In this document: positions 5,770 to 11,071 of the stretch, in pieces
How the letters are laid out: every line of letters starts with the position of its first letter
How positions within the stretch are numbered: the stretch's first letter is position 1
From: an uncultured Phycisphaerales bacterium
Lineage (GTDB): Bacteria; Planctomycetota; Phycisphaerae; WQYP01
Direction of reading: 5' to 3'
Assembly (NCBI GenBank): GCA_903868035.1
Contig: CAIPTQ010000025.1
Coordinates: 1 to 11,071 of the forward strand
Length of the DNA: 11,071 bases
The notes under the pieces: generated by a model
Database searches by the model: none
Seen by the model: only the letters and a program-made list of their open reading frames with translations
Told to the model about the DNA's origin: nothing
Program-made: the position numbers and the translations under genes

Positions 5770-6828
5770 ATGCGATGCCTGGCACTGTGTGCGTGTACGT
5801 TGTGGGCTGCGGGAACATCGGCGTATGGCGATCCGTTGGCGGGTTCCTCCCTGCCGCAGGGGACGCGGTGGGTGATCCACGTGGATGTGGACGGCGCGCG
5901 GCAGGCGGGGTCGCTGTGGGAATTGGCGCGGGTGAAGCTCATCGAGCCGCAACGCGCGGCTCTCCTGCCGAAACTCGGGATGCTCGAACGGATCACCGGC
6001 ATGAAACTGCCGGGGGATTTGCACGATGTGACGCTGTATGGCGGTTCGTTCGAGGAGGCCGGCGTGTGCGTGCGGATTCATGGGGTAATGAACGAAGGCA
6101 GCATCGTGGCGTTTCTGAAGGCCGATCCGGAGTTTCAGCAGACCGCGTACAACGGGCATGACCTCCTGCAGTGGCGCGACCAGGCGCGCAACCGGCTGAT
6201 GTATGCGGGCTTTGCGCAGACGGATCTCGGCGTGCTGTCGGCGGATATCAAGGCGCTGCATGCGGCGCTCGATGCGCTGGACGGCAAGGCGACGCTCAAG
6301 GCGGACTCGCCCCTGTCGCCGCGGGGTGCGGGCGCGGGGGGGGGCGCGGGGGGGGTGGGGGGGATTAAAGCGCCCATATTTTGGATCGCCGCGGAGAATC
6401 TTTCGGATTTGCCCCGTTTCCAGAATGTGGAATCGCCGGTGCTCGCGCAGATCGACGCGGCGTCGCTGGCCGTGGGGTGGTCCAACGACCGGGCGCTGGC
6501 GGAATTGCGCATCGAGGCCAAAAGCGAGAAGACGGCACAACAACTGGCGGCCGTGGCCGAGGGGGTCAAGGCGTTTGTGGCGCTGTCCGCCGGCGAAGAA
6601 CACGCGCCGGCCAATCTGCGGCTGCTCTCCGATGCGCTCCAGCAGATGAATGTGCAGGCCGAAGGCAAGACCTTGAAGGGGGACTGGTCGGTGACGCTGG
6701 ATAAAATTGAGATGCTCGCGAATCTGGCGGCGCAGGAGGCCGCCGCGGGAATGATGACCGGGCCGGCGGCAACTTTACCGCGTCCGCCATTGTTGCCGCC
6801 GCCGGCGGCGACCGCCAAGCAACCATGA
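5770..6828 (+). CDS. Secreted/periplasmic protein of unknown function, coupled to an ECF sigma factor
   Basis: A 352-residue protein with an N-terminal signal peptide (LALCACTLWAAGTSA, cleavage probably after Ala18), so it acts outside the cytoplasm. The first lobe (30-175) begins with WVIHVDVDG and contains a 'VTLYGGSF' strand. A Gly/Ala-only linker (186-198) follows. The second lobe (200-325) begins 'APIFWIAAENL' and ends in a repeated strand-helix pattern with AELRIEAKSEKTAQQLAAV. The C-terminus is Pro/Ala-rich. It resembles, from memory, planctomycete secreted proteins with a duplicated alpha/beta unit; no catalytic motif, lipobox or membrane anchor is visible. GGAGA (5759-5763) six bases before ATG 5770 supports the start. 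Its TGA is 17 bases before the preferred sigma ATG, and it overlaps an alternative sigma ATG (6825) by 4 bp. It is therefore probably co-transcribed, and may be the signal sensor or an output of that system. Confidence 0.8.
   Translation: MRCLALCACTLWAAGTSAYGDPLAGSSLPQGTRWVIHVDVDGARQAGSLWELARVKLIEPQRAALLPKLGMLERITGMKLPGDLHDVTLYGGSFEEAGVCVRIHGVMNEGSIVAFLKADPEFQQTAYNGHDLLQWRDQARNRLMYAGFAQTDLGVLSADIKALHAALDALDGKATLKADSPLSPRGAGAGGGAGGVGGIKAPIFWIAAENLSDLPRFQNVESPVLAQIDAASLAVGWSNDRALAELRIEAKSEKTAQQLAAVAEGVKAFVALSAGEEHAPANLRLLSDALQQMNVQAEGKTLKGDWSVTLDKIEMLANLAAQEAAAGMMTGPAATLPRPPLLPPPAATAKQP
6323..6363 (+). other. G-run cluster inside the secreted-protein gene (G-quadruplex-prone, slippage-prone)
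   Basis: Within 41 bases the coding strand carries runs of 4, 3, 9, 8 and 7 G. They encode the Gly/Ala linker between the two lobes of the secreted protein. The reading frame is intact across the cluster, because protein-like sequence continues in the same frame on both sides. Four or more G-runs this close meet the usual G-quadruplex pattern, and runs of 7-9 G are prone to replication and sequencing slippage. Confidence 0.7.
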
Positions 6829-6845
6829 GGCATGCCAGGTTTTGT

Positions 6846-7427
6846 ATGATGACGCAGATGCTGCAAAACCTATCGGATGAGGAACTCGCGCGGCGGGCCC
6901 GCGCGGGGAGCGCGGCCTGCTACGAGGAGATTGTGCGGCGCTATCAGGTGCCGCTGCTGCGGTTTTTGACCCGGCGGTTTCCCTCGCGGCGGGATGCCGA
7001 GGACATTTTGCAGGACACGTTCGTGAAGGCGTGGCAGTCGCTGCATCAGTTCGATCCGCAGTATCCGTTGCGCACCTGGATGTACACCATCGCCTATCGG
7101 CTGGCGGTGTCGCGTGGGCGGCGCGAAACGGCGCCCGTGGAGGCGTTGTCCGAACATGCCCCGGCGCGCGGCCCGCGGCCGGAACTGGCGCTGGAGGAGG
7201 AGGAGGGCCGCGGGACGCTCTGGGGCCAGGCCCGGCAGGTGCTCTCGGAGGAGCAGTTCATGGCCCTGTGGCTGTTCTACGTCGATGAAGTGCCGGCGGG
7301 GGATGTGGCGAAGATATTGAATCGAAGCTGGGTGTCGGTCAAGACGCTGCTGCACCGCGCCCGGAAGAAATTGGCGCCGTTCGTGATGGAACTGGCGCCG
7401 GCAACCGTAAAGGCAGGTGAGCCATGA
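6846..7427 (+). CDS. ECF-family RNA polymerase sigma factor
   Basis: A 193-residue protein with the two-domain ECF (sigma-70 group 4) layout; numbering is from ATG 6846. Region 2 spans ~24-93. It includes YEEIVRRYQVPLLRFLTRRF, the core-binding DAEDILQDTFVKAWQ, and the -10-recognition part FDPQYPLRTWMYTIAYRLA. A variable acidic linker (LALEEEEGRG) follows. Region 4 (~132-178) has the helix-turn-helix AGDVAKILNRSWVSVKTLLHRARKKL, which contacts the -35. It would redirect RNA polymerase to a small regulon. ATG 6825 overlaps the previous stop (ATGA) but has no ribosome site and adds seven non-homologous residues. ATG 6846 has AGG seven bases before it and gives the usual short lead-in 'LSDEELARRARAG'. 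The last codons overlap the next gene by 4 bp (ATGA), indicating translational coupling to a putative anti-sigma partner. It lacks the long C-terminal extensions of other planctomycete ECF groups. Confidence 0.92.
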   Translation: MMTQMLQNLSDEELARRARAGSAACYEEIVRRYQVPLLRFLTRRFPSRRDAEDILQDTFVKAWQSLHQFDPQYPLRTWMYTIAYRLAVSRGRRETAPVEALSEHAPARGPRPELALEEEEGRGTLWGQARQVLSEEQFMALWLFYVDEVPAGDVAKILNRSWVSVKTLLHRARKKLAPFVMELAPATVKAGEP

Positions 7428-7855
7428 AACGCGAAGCGCTGGAAGCACTGGAAGAAAAGCTGCGGGACGAGGCCCGGCACATCCGCGGGGAAAATGGGTT
7501 CTCGCCGATCCTCCATGAGCGGATCATGGCGGCGCTGCGCCAGCGGGGGCTGGCGGCGCTGGCGCCGGCGGAGGGGGGCCGGTCGTGGTGGCGGATCGTC
7601 GGCCCGCTGGCGGCGGCGGCGGCCATCGCGGTGGCGGCATGGTTGATCCTGCGGCCCGAGCCGGCGGGCAATCCGCCGGTTGTGCCGCTCGCCGGAAACA
7701 TGCCGACGATACCCACGGTGCCCATCAACATGAATCCGACGGCCACTGCGCTGGAGGAGCGCAAGTATGCGTACCTGGACCGGGACGCGCGGAAGCTGTT
7801 GTTGTTTGTGGCCGATCAGTTGCCGGAGTTCCCGGGGGAGCCGGGGCCGAAGTGA
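7424..7855 (+). CDS. Small single-pass membrane protein, putative anti-sigma factor
   Basis: A 143-residue protein whose ATG overlaps the sigma factor stop by 4 bp. Residues 1-55 are a charged, helical cytoplasmic part (EALEALEEKLRDEARHIR, then FSPILHERIMAALRQRG). Residues ~57-77 form a clear transmembrane helix (VGPLAAAAAIAVAAWLIL). Residues 78-143 are a Pro-rich outer segment ending in a short helix (RDARKLLLFVADQLPEF). Gene order directly after an ECF sigma and single-pass topology are those of anti-sigma factors, which hold the sigma at the membrane until a signal arrives. The zinc-binding H-x3-C-x2-C signature of ZAS anti-sigmas is absent; the protein contains no cysteine. The role is inferred from context and topology only. 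Alternatively it could be a membrane regulator unrelated to sigma binding. Confidence 0.75.
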   Translation: MKREALEALEEKLRDEARHIRGENGFSPILHERIMAALRQRGLAALAPAEGGRSWWRIVGPLAAAAAIAVAAWLILRPEPAGNPPVVPLAGNMPTIPTVPINMNPTATALEERKYAYLDRDARKLLLFVADQLPEFPGEPGPK

Positions 7856-8039
7856 TACATATGGGTGAATACGGGGGGATGTTTTTAAGCAGATACTTGA
7901 CTCGCGTATCTATCATGTTGAAAATGTATGTGGAGGCTTTGGTCGGCCATCAAGGGCTGATCATTGCCTTTACTTATTTTTGCGGCATTCTTCCTTCCAG
8001 GCGTGATCAGGTTTTCCGCGCAACATTCATACTCTCAAC

Positions 8040-9302
8040 TCACGGCCCAACGCGGCGTCCCGCGATGAACACATGCTCAATCTGCCCCGGGCTGATCGTG
8101 TACAGCAGCGCCGAAACCTGCTGCTCCTGCGGCAGATCCATGATCCACTTTTCCGGCCGCACCACCAGGCAATCCGCCTGGAAACCCTGCGCGATGGTGC
8201 CGATCATGTGGCCCAGGCTCAGGGCGGCGGCACCGCCCGCGGTGATCAGCCACCAGGCTTCGCTGGGCGCCAGGGTCTGGCCGCCGCGCCGCGGCAGGGA
8301 GTGGACCCGCAGGGCCTTGGCGGTCTGCAAGCCCTCCACGGCGACGCGCGGCATGAACGGCTCGAAACCCCCGCCGATGCTCGAGCCCAGGGCCATGCGA
8401 ATGCCCGCGGCATTGCGCACAAAATAATCCACCAGCCCGCTGCCGCGGAACAGGTTGGCCGAGGGGCAGTTGACCAGCGAGGTGGCGCTCTGGGCGATCT
8501 CGCGGCGCTGGTGCGGATCGACAAACGCCCCGTGGGCCAGGATGGTGCGCGGGCCCAGCACGCCCATCTGCTGGAACAACTCCACTTCGTCGATCTGGTC
8601 GGGGTAGCGGTTGTGGAACTCATCGAGTTCATCGGAGGAGTCGGCGACGTGGGTTTGCAGGTAGCACTTGAACATGGTCGCCAGTGCCGCGGCGCCGCGC
8701 ATGAGCTTTTCGGAACAGCGCAAACTGGTGCGGGGGCTGAAAGCGTAGAGCAGCCGGCCATGTTCGCGGCCATGCCATTGGGCGGCCAGGGCGCGGGCGT
8801 CGTCCAGGGCCTTGTCGGGCTGCTGATTGAGTTCGGCGGGCATGTCGGTGTCGTTGAGGGCCATGCCGTAGATGGCGCGGAGGCCCCGCTCGGCAAAGAC
8901 GCCGAAGGTGGTATCGACCTCCTGCTTGAAGGAGGAACCGAAGGCGGCGACGGTGGTCGTGCCGTTGGCGATCATGCCGCGGGTGAAGTCCTCGGCCAGG
9001 GCGCGGGCGGTATCGCCGGCGGCCAGGCGCACTTCGGCGGGGTAGCCGATTTTCTCCTGCCACTCGAGGGCGGGCAGGCCGTCGATGCCGCGGCGGTCCC
9101 ACTGGGGGACATGCAGGTGGGCGTCGATGAAGCCCGGGAGAATCCAGCAGCCGGCATCGCCGACGAGTTCATCGGCGGGGTCGCGTGCGGCGCCGACGGA
9201 AACAATGCGGCCATCGTCGCCGAAACGGACGGCACAATCCCGGGTGATCTCGCAGCGCAAGGCGGAGGCGGGCTGGAGCAGGGTGCCGAGGAGGGTTTTC
9301 AT
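8040..9302 (-). CDS. guaD: Guanine deaminase-like amidohydrolase with substituted catalytic residues
   Basis: A 420-residue cytoplasmic protein of the amidohydrolase superfamily, closest to guanine deaminase, which converts guanine to xanthine and ammonia in purine salvage. Family features are the metal motif DAHLHV (His62, His64), Gln67 in HVPQW, LEWQEKIGYPAE matching the 'LEWL..YTFPAE' segment, NGTTT, PRTSLRCSE with guanine-contacting Arg191, His218 in QTHVAD, and His257 in LAHG. Two catalytic positions differ. The Glu of 'HxxE' is Asp221, and the metal-binding, proton-shuttling Asp of 'LGTDxxGG' is Ser308 (LGSSIGGG). The Phe after Arg191 is Thr. The fold is therefore clear, but ordinary guanine deaminase activity is doubtful; it may be inactive or act on another substrate. 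AAGGA (9308-9312) six bases upstream supports ATG 9302. The leader carries a heptamer repeat array and a candidate promoter. nfeD lies upstream on the same strand. Confidence 0.85.
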   Translation of the reverse strand: MKTLLGTLLQPASALRCEITRDCAVRFGDDGRIVSVGAARDPADELVGDAGCWILPGFIDAHLHVPQWDRRGIDGLPALEWQEKIGYPAEVRLAAGDTARALAEDFTRGMIANGTTTVAAFGSSFKQEVDTTFGVFAERGLRAIYGMALNDTDMPAELNQQPDKALDDARALAAQWHGREHGRLLYAFSPRTSLRCSEKLMRGAAALATMFKCYLQTHVADSSDELDEFHNRYPDQIDEVELFQQMGVLGPRTILAHGAFVDPHQRREIAQSATSLVNCPSANLFRGSGLVDYFVRNAAGIRMALGSSIGGGFEPFMPRVAVEGLQTAKALRVHSLPRRGGQTLAPSEAWWLITAGGAAALSLGHMIGTIAQGFQADCLVVRPEKWIMDLPQEQQVSALLYTISPGQIEHVFIAGRRVGP

Positions 9303-9314
9303 GGGATTCCTTGG

Positions 9315-9384
9315 GTCAGTGGTCAGTGGTTAGTGGACAGTGGTCAGTGGTTAGTGGTCAGTGGTCAGTGGTTAGTGGTCAGTG
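9315..9384. repeat. Ten tandem heptanucleotide repeats with a 21-bp super-period
   Basis: Ten consecutive 7-bp units of the form G[T/A][C/T]AGTG fill 70 bases without interruption. Units 1-3, 4-6 and 7-9 each end in GTTAGTG after two GxCAGTG units, so the array is a 21-bp block repeated three times plus one unit; only unit 4 deviates (GACAGTG). It starts 13 bases before the guaD-like ATG, within its presumed 5' leader. AGTGG(A6)CCACT at its distal edge (9381-9395) makes a small hairpin. Heptanucleotide tandem repeats of this kind are known in cyanobacteria as STRRs. Their function is unclear. Confidence 0.95.
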
Positions 9385-9396
9385 GAAAAAACCACT

Positions 9397-9412
9397 TGAA
9401 CAAATGAACAAA
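9397..9412. repeat. Perfect 8-bp tandem duplication
   Basis: TGAACAAA occurs twice with no gap. It lies between the candidate -10 of the guaD-like gene and the heptamer array, about where transcription would start. It is probably a chance or slippage duplication, but its position could matter for initiation or regulator binding. Confidence 0.5.
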
Positions 9413-9415
9413 GGC

Positions 9416-9443
9416 ATTCTAGCCCAGGGCGCAGCAAGAGCAA
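9416..9443 (-). promoter_or_regulatory. Sigma-70-like promoter candidate for the guaD-like gene
   Basis: Read on the minus strand, TTGCTC (9443-9438) and TAGAAT (9421-9416) are separated by 16 bases. TAGAAT differs from TATAAT at one base; the -35 keeps TTG and one further position is weak. Transcription would begin near 9409, so the heptamer array would be transcribed as part of an approximately 105-base leader. It lies in the 172-bp gap after the nfeD stop. Confidence 0.4.
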
Positions 9444-9474
9444 ATCGGAGGGGAGTGCCCGAAATTCCCCCGCG

Positions 9475-11071
9475 TTAGCTGCCGCCAACCGCTGGCGTTC
9501 CCGCGCCTTCCGCCGCCCGCGGCTTGACCACAATCTTCATCCCGCTGACCTCCAGCACCTCCACCTCCGTCCCCTTGACCACAAAACTCCCATAGCTGAC
9601 CACGCCCACCAGGTACTCGCCGAACCGCGCCTTGCCCGCCGGCCGCAGGTCCGTCTCCGCCCGCCCCAGCGCCCCCACGAACACCGCATCCCCCGCCGGC
9701 CGATCCGCCGAATCCCGCACCGCCTCGTTACCCAAGACCGCCACCGCCGCCACGTTCGCGCCCCGCCTGCCCCCCGGTATCAACTGCAGGCGATTAAACC
9801 CCGGCGTGAACGCCAGGTACTTCGCCAGCAGATAGAACGCCCCCAGCGCCACAAACGTTCCTCCCACCACCACCCCCAGCCCCGTCTGTGCCGCCACCCA
9901 CGAACTTTTCGAGGTCATGAACCCGCCGGGATCCGTGGGCACAAAACTGGCGATCAGCCCGATCGCCATCAATATGAACCCCGGCAACGCCAGCAGCCCA
10001 ATCCCCCCGAAGGCCACCAGGTCCGCCACGATGATCCCCAGCCCCACCACGATCAGCGCGATCTGCCACACCTGCGCCAGCCCCGTCAAAAACGGCGCCC
10101 CGATCAGCAGGATCAGGCAAATCACCGCCGCCACCCCGAAGATCGTCACCCCCGGATGCGAAAACTCCAGCAGCCCGAACACCAGCAGCCCCACGAACAG
10201 GAAGGCGCGGATGGACCAGGCCGTCAGAAACACCGTCGCCCGCTCGGCCCAGTTGAACTTGAGCAGCGTCATCTCGCCGCTGATGTTGCAGATATCCTTG
10301 AGTTGCTGCTCGGTGTTGATCGTCGCCTCGGACATCCCCATGTTCACCGCTTCATCCGCCAACAATGTCAGTAAATGCGTCTTGTCATCCCAAGTTTTTA
10401 TCCACCGCCACGGATGAATCTTGGCCACCGCGGGCCCGCCCGGACCAGCCACCTCCTCCGCATCCAACTTCGCCTTATTCTCATCTCCCACAAACTTTGT
10501 CTCTCCGGTCACGGTATTCAGCATCTCATGCACTTGCGCCTCCACCACCACCATCGCCAGCAGCACGTCCTCGTTCCACCGGTTCTTCTTCGCTGAATCC
10601 TTGAACTCCGCCACCACCCCGTCCTCCCGCTTGGCCCGTTCCGTCGGCGGCAACGGCACCATCTGCGGATCGCCGATCCACGGGGCGGACACCGCGATCA
10701 CCCCGCACAAACCGTATGTCCCTTCCGCGGACATCACCACATGTTGGCAAGAGGCCGTGATCATCGACCCCGCCGAGTACGCCTTGGGGTGTACCCACGC
10801 CACCGTGATGAATTTCTGCTCCGGCAGTGTCTTGATGTACTTGCTGATATCGATCGCGCTCGTCACCAGCCCCCCAAACGTGTCGATCTCAAAAATGATG
10901 ACGCTGCACCCCATCTTCCCCGCGAGATCCACCCGCCGCTTGATGCTCCGCAGCATCACATCGTCCACCTCGGCATCCAGCCGGATCACCGCCGCCTTCG
11001 GCTGCGGATCCAAAATCGGCTTCGCCCGGATCATCGCATCCGCCGCCGGCCCCCCCCCCCCCCCCCCCCCC
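9475..11071 (-). CDS. nfeD: NfeD family, long form: ClpP-class membrane serine protease (5' end probably missing)
   Basis: Long NfeD proteins combine a ClpP-like protease domain, a membrane domain and a C-terminal OB fold, and typically act with SPFH/stomatin-like membrane proteins. Numbering is from ATG 11034 (519 residues). The protease domain (~14-250) opens 'AAVIRLDAEVDD', followed by VIIFEIDTFGG. Its nucleophile is Ser87 in AYSAGS, and Lys135 (ERAKREDG) aligns with the general-base Lys of archaeal 1510-N. About five transmembrane helices span ~277-404. The OB fold (~425-505) has GRAETDLRPAGKARFGEYL and ends in VEVLEVSGMKIVVKP. No signal peptide follows ATG 11034. The frame instead stays open upstream through P-A-A-D-A, a plausible cleavage site, into a poly-Gly stretch produced by the terminal C-run, so the true start and signal peptide are probably beyond the window. 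No stomatin/flotillin gene follows; the guaD-like gene does. Confidence 0.9.
   Translation of the reverse strand, partial: GGGGGGGPAADAMIRAKPILDPQPKAAVIRLDAEVDDVMLRSIKRRVDLAGKMGCSVIIFEIDTFGGLVTSAIDISKYIKTLPEQKFITVAWVHPKAYSAGSMITASCQHVVMSAEGTYGLCGVIAVSAPWIGDPQMVPLPPTERAKREDGVVAEFKDSAKKNRWNEDVLLAMVVVEAQVHEMLNTVTGETKFVGDENKAKLDAEEVAGPGGPAVAKIHPWRWIKTWDDKTHLLTLLADEAVNMGMSEATINTEQQLKDICNISGEMTLLKFNWAERATVFLTAWSIRAFLFVGLLVFGLLEFSHPGVTIFGVAAVICLILLIGAPFLTGLAQVWQIALIVVGLGIIVADLVAFGGIGLLALPGFILMAIGLIASFVPTDPGGFMTSKSSWVAAQTGLGVVVGGTFVALGAFYLLAKYLAFTPGFNRLQLIPGGRRGANVAAVAVLGNEAVRDSADRPAGDAVFVGALGRAETDLRPAGKARFGEYLVGVVSYGSFVVKGTEVEVLEVSGMKIVVKPRAAEGAGTPAVGGS
11050..11071. other. Terminal run of 22 C (probable contig-end artefact)
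   Basis: The window ends in 22 uninterrupted C, that is poly-G on the minus strand. It falls at the 5' edge of nfeD, where a signal-peptide coding region would be expected. Poly-G tails are a known artefact of two-colour Illumina chemistry and often cap assembled contigs. A genuine homopolymer is possible but less likely. Confidence 0.75.

Noticed and set aside
4143..6002. A 619-codon minus-strand open frame across the kinase end, the ROK gene and the secreted protein start
   Set aside because: It is antisense to three well-supported genes, is rich in Arg/His/Pro/Ala as expected from GC-rich antisense, and has no domain. It is a compositional shadow.
7856..8039. AT-richer 184-bp gap between the putative anti-sigma and guaD-like genes, with AGATAC...GTATCT (7891-7911) and a TTGACT
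   Set aside because: The two genes converge here, so terminators are expected, but the 6-bp stem has no T-run on either strand. TTGACT has no good -10 at the right distance and no gene to serve. No supported small frame.
9315..9384. The tandem array as a CRISPR
   Set aside because: Units are 7 bp with no unique spacers and no cas genes; it is a short tandem repeat.
8073..9407. A 444-codon plus-strand open frame antisense to the guaD-like gene
   Set aside because: Its C-terminus is simply the translated heptamer array (VSGQWLV repeats) and the rest is antisense to a conserved enzyme. The guaD-like frame has homology and a ribosome site.
9446..9472. Inverted repeat GGGGA...TCCCC after the nfeD stop as a terminator
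   Set aside because: Only five pairs with an 11-base loop and no following T-run on the minus strand; too weak to call.

Overview
The window looks like a GC-rich bacterial chromosome fragment. The gene complement suggests Planctomycetota, probably a Phycisphaerae-like lineage: an SGNH/GDSL hydrolase with a T/P/A-rich 'TTQPS' linker behind its signal peptide, a CHASE3-type hybrid kinase, a ROK regulator, and a secreted protein coupled to an ECF sigma factor and a small membrane protein. The taxonomic call is inference from gene style, not from a marker gene. The right end runs into 22 consecutive C, so the window probably reaches a contig end.

Left part (1-1226). Two tightly packed minus-strand genes, an unrecognised partial one and a GNAT-fold acetyltransferase, lie head to head with a plus-strand fragment. 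That fragment encodes only the last ~85 residues of NAD(P) transhydrogenase subunit beta (PntB). The break in PntB homology near base 830 and the lower GC by eye of bases 1-830 indicate an insertion, rearrangement or misassembly.

Middle (1227-7855, all plus strand). In order: a secreted GDSL/SGNH esterase with a good sigma-70-like promoter; a membrane hybrid histidine kinase (CHASE3-like sensor, HisKA, HATPase, receiver, HPt); a ROK-family repressor-like protein whose kinase residues have diverged, preceded by a near-perfect 16-bp direct repeat; and a three-gene cassette. The cassette consists of a secreted protein of unknown function, an ECF sigma factor and a single-pass membrane protein (candidate anti-sigma). 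Its last two genes overlap by 4 bp, and an ECF-type promoter-like sequence (GTAAC, 17 nt, CGTA) precedes the first gene. This cassette is the best candidate in the window for an uncharacterised system: a self-regulated envelope-signalling module.

Right part (7856-11071, minus strand). A long-form NfeD (ClpP-class membrane serine protease, 5' end probably missing) lies upstream of a guanine-deaminase-like amidohydrolase. Two catalytic positions of that amidohydrolase appear substituted (Glu to Asp, Asp to Ser). The presumed 5' leader of the deaminase gene carries ten heptanucleotide repeats organised with a 21-bp period. No stretch over 300 bases lacks a gene. No rRNA, tRNA, CRISPR array or recognisable transposase was seen.
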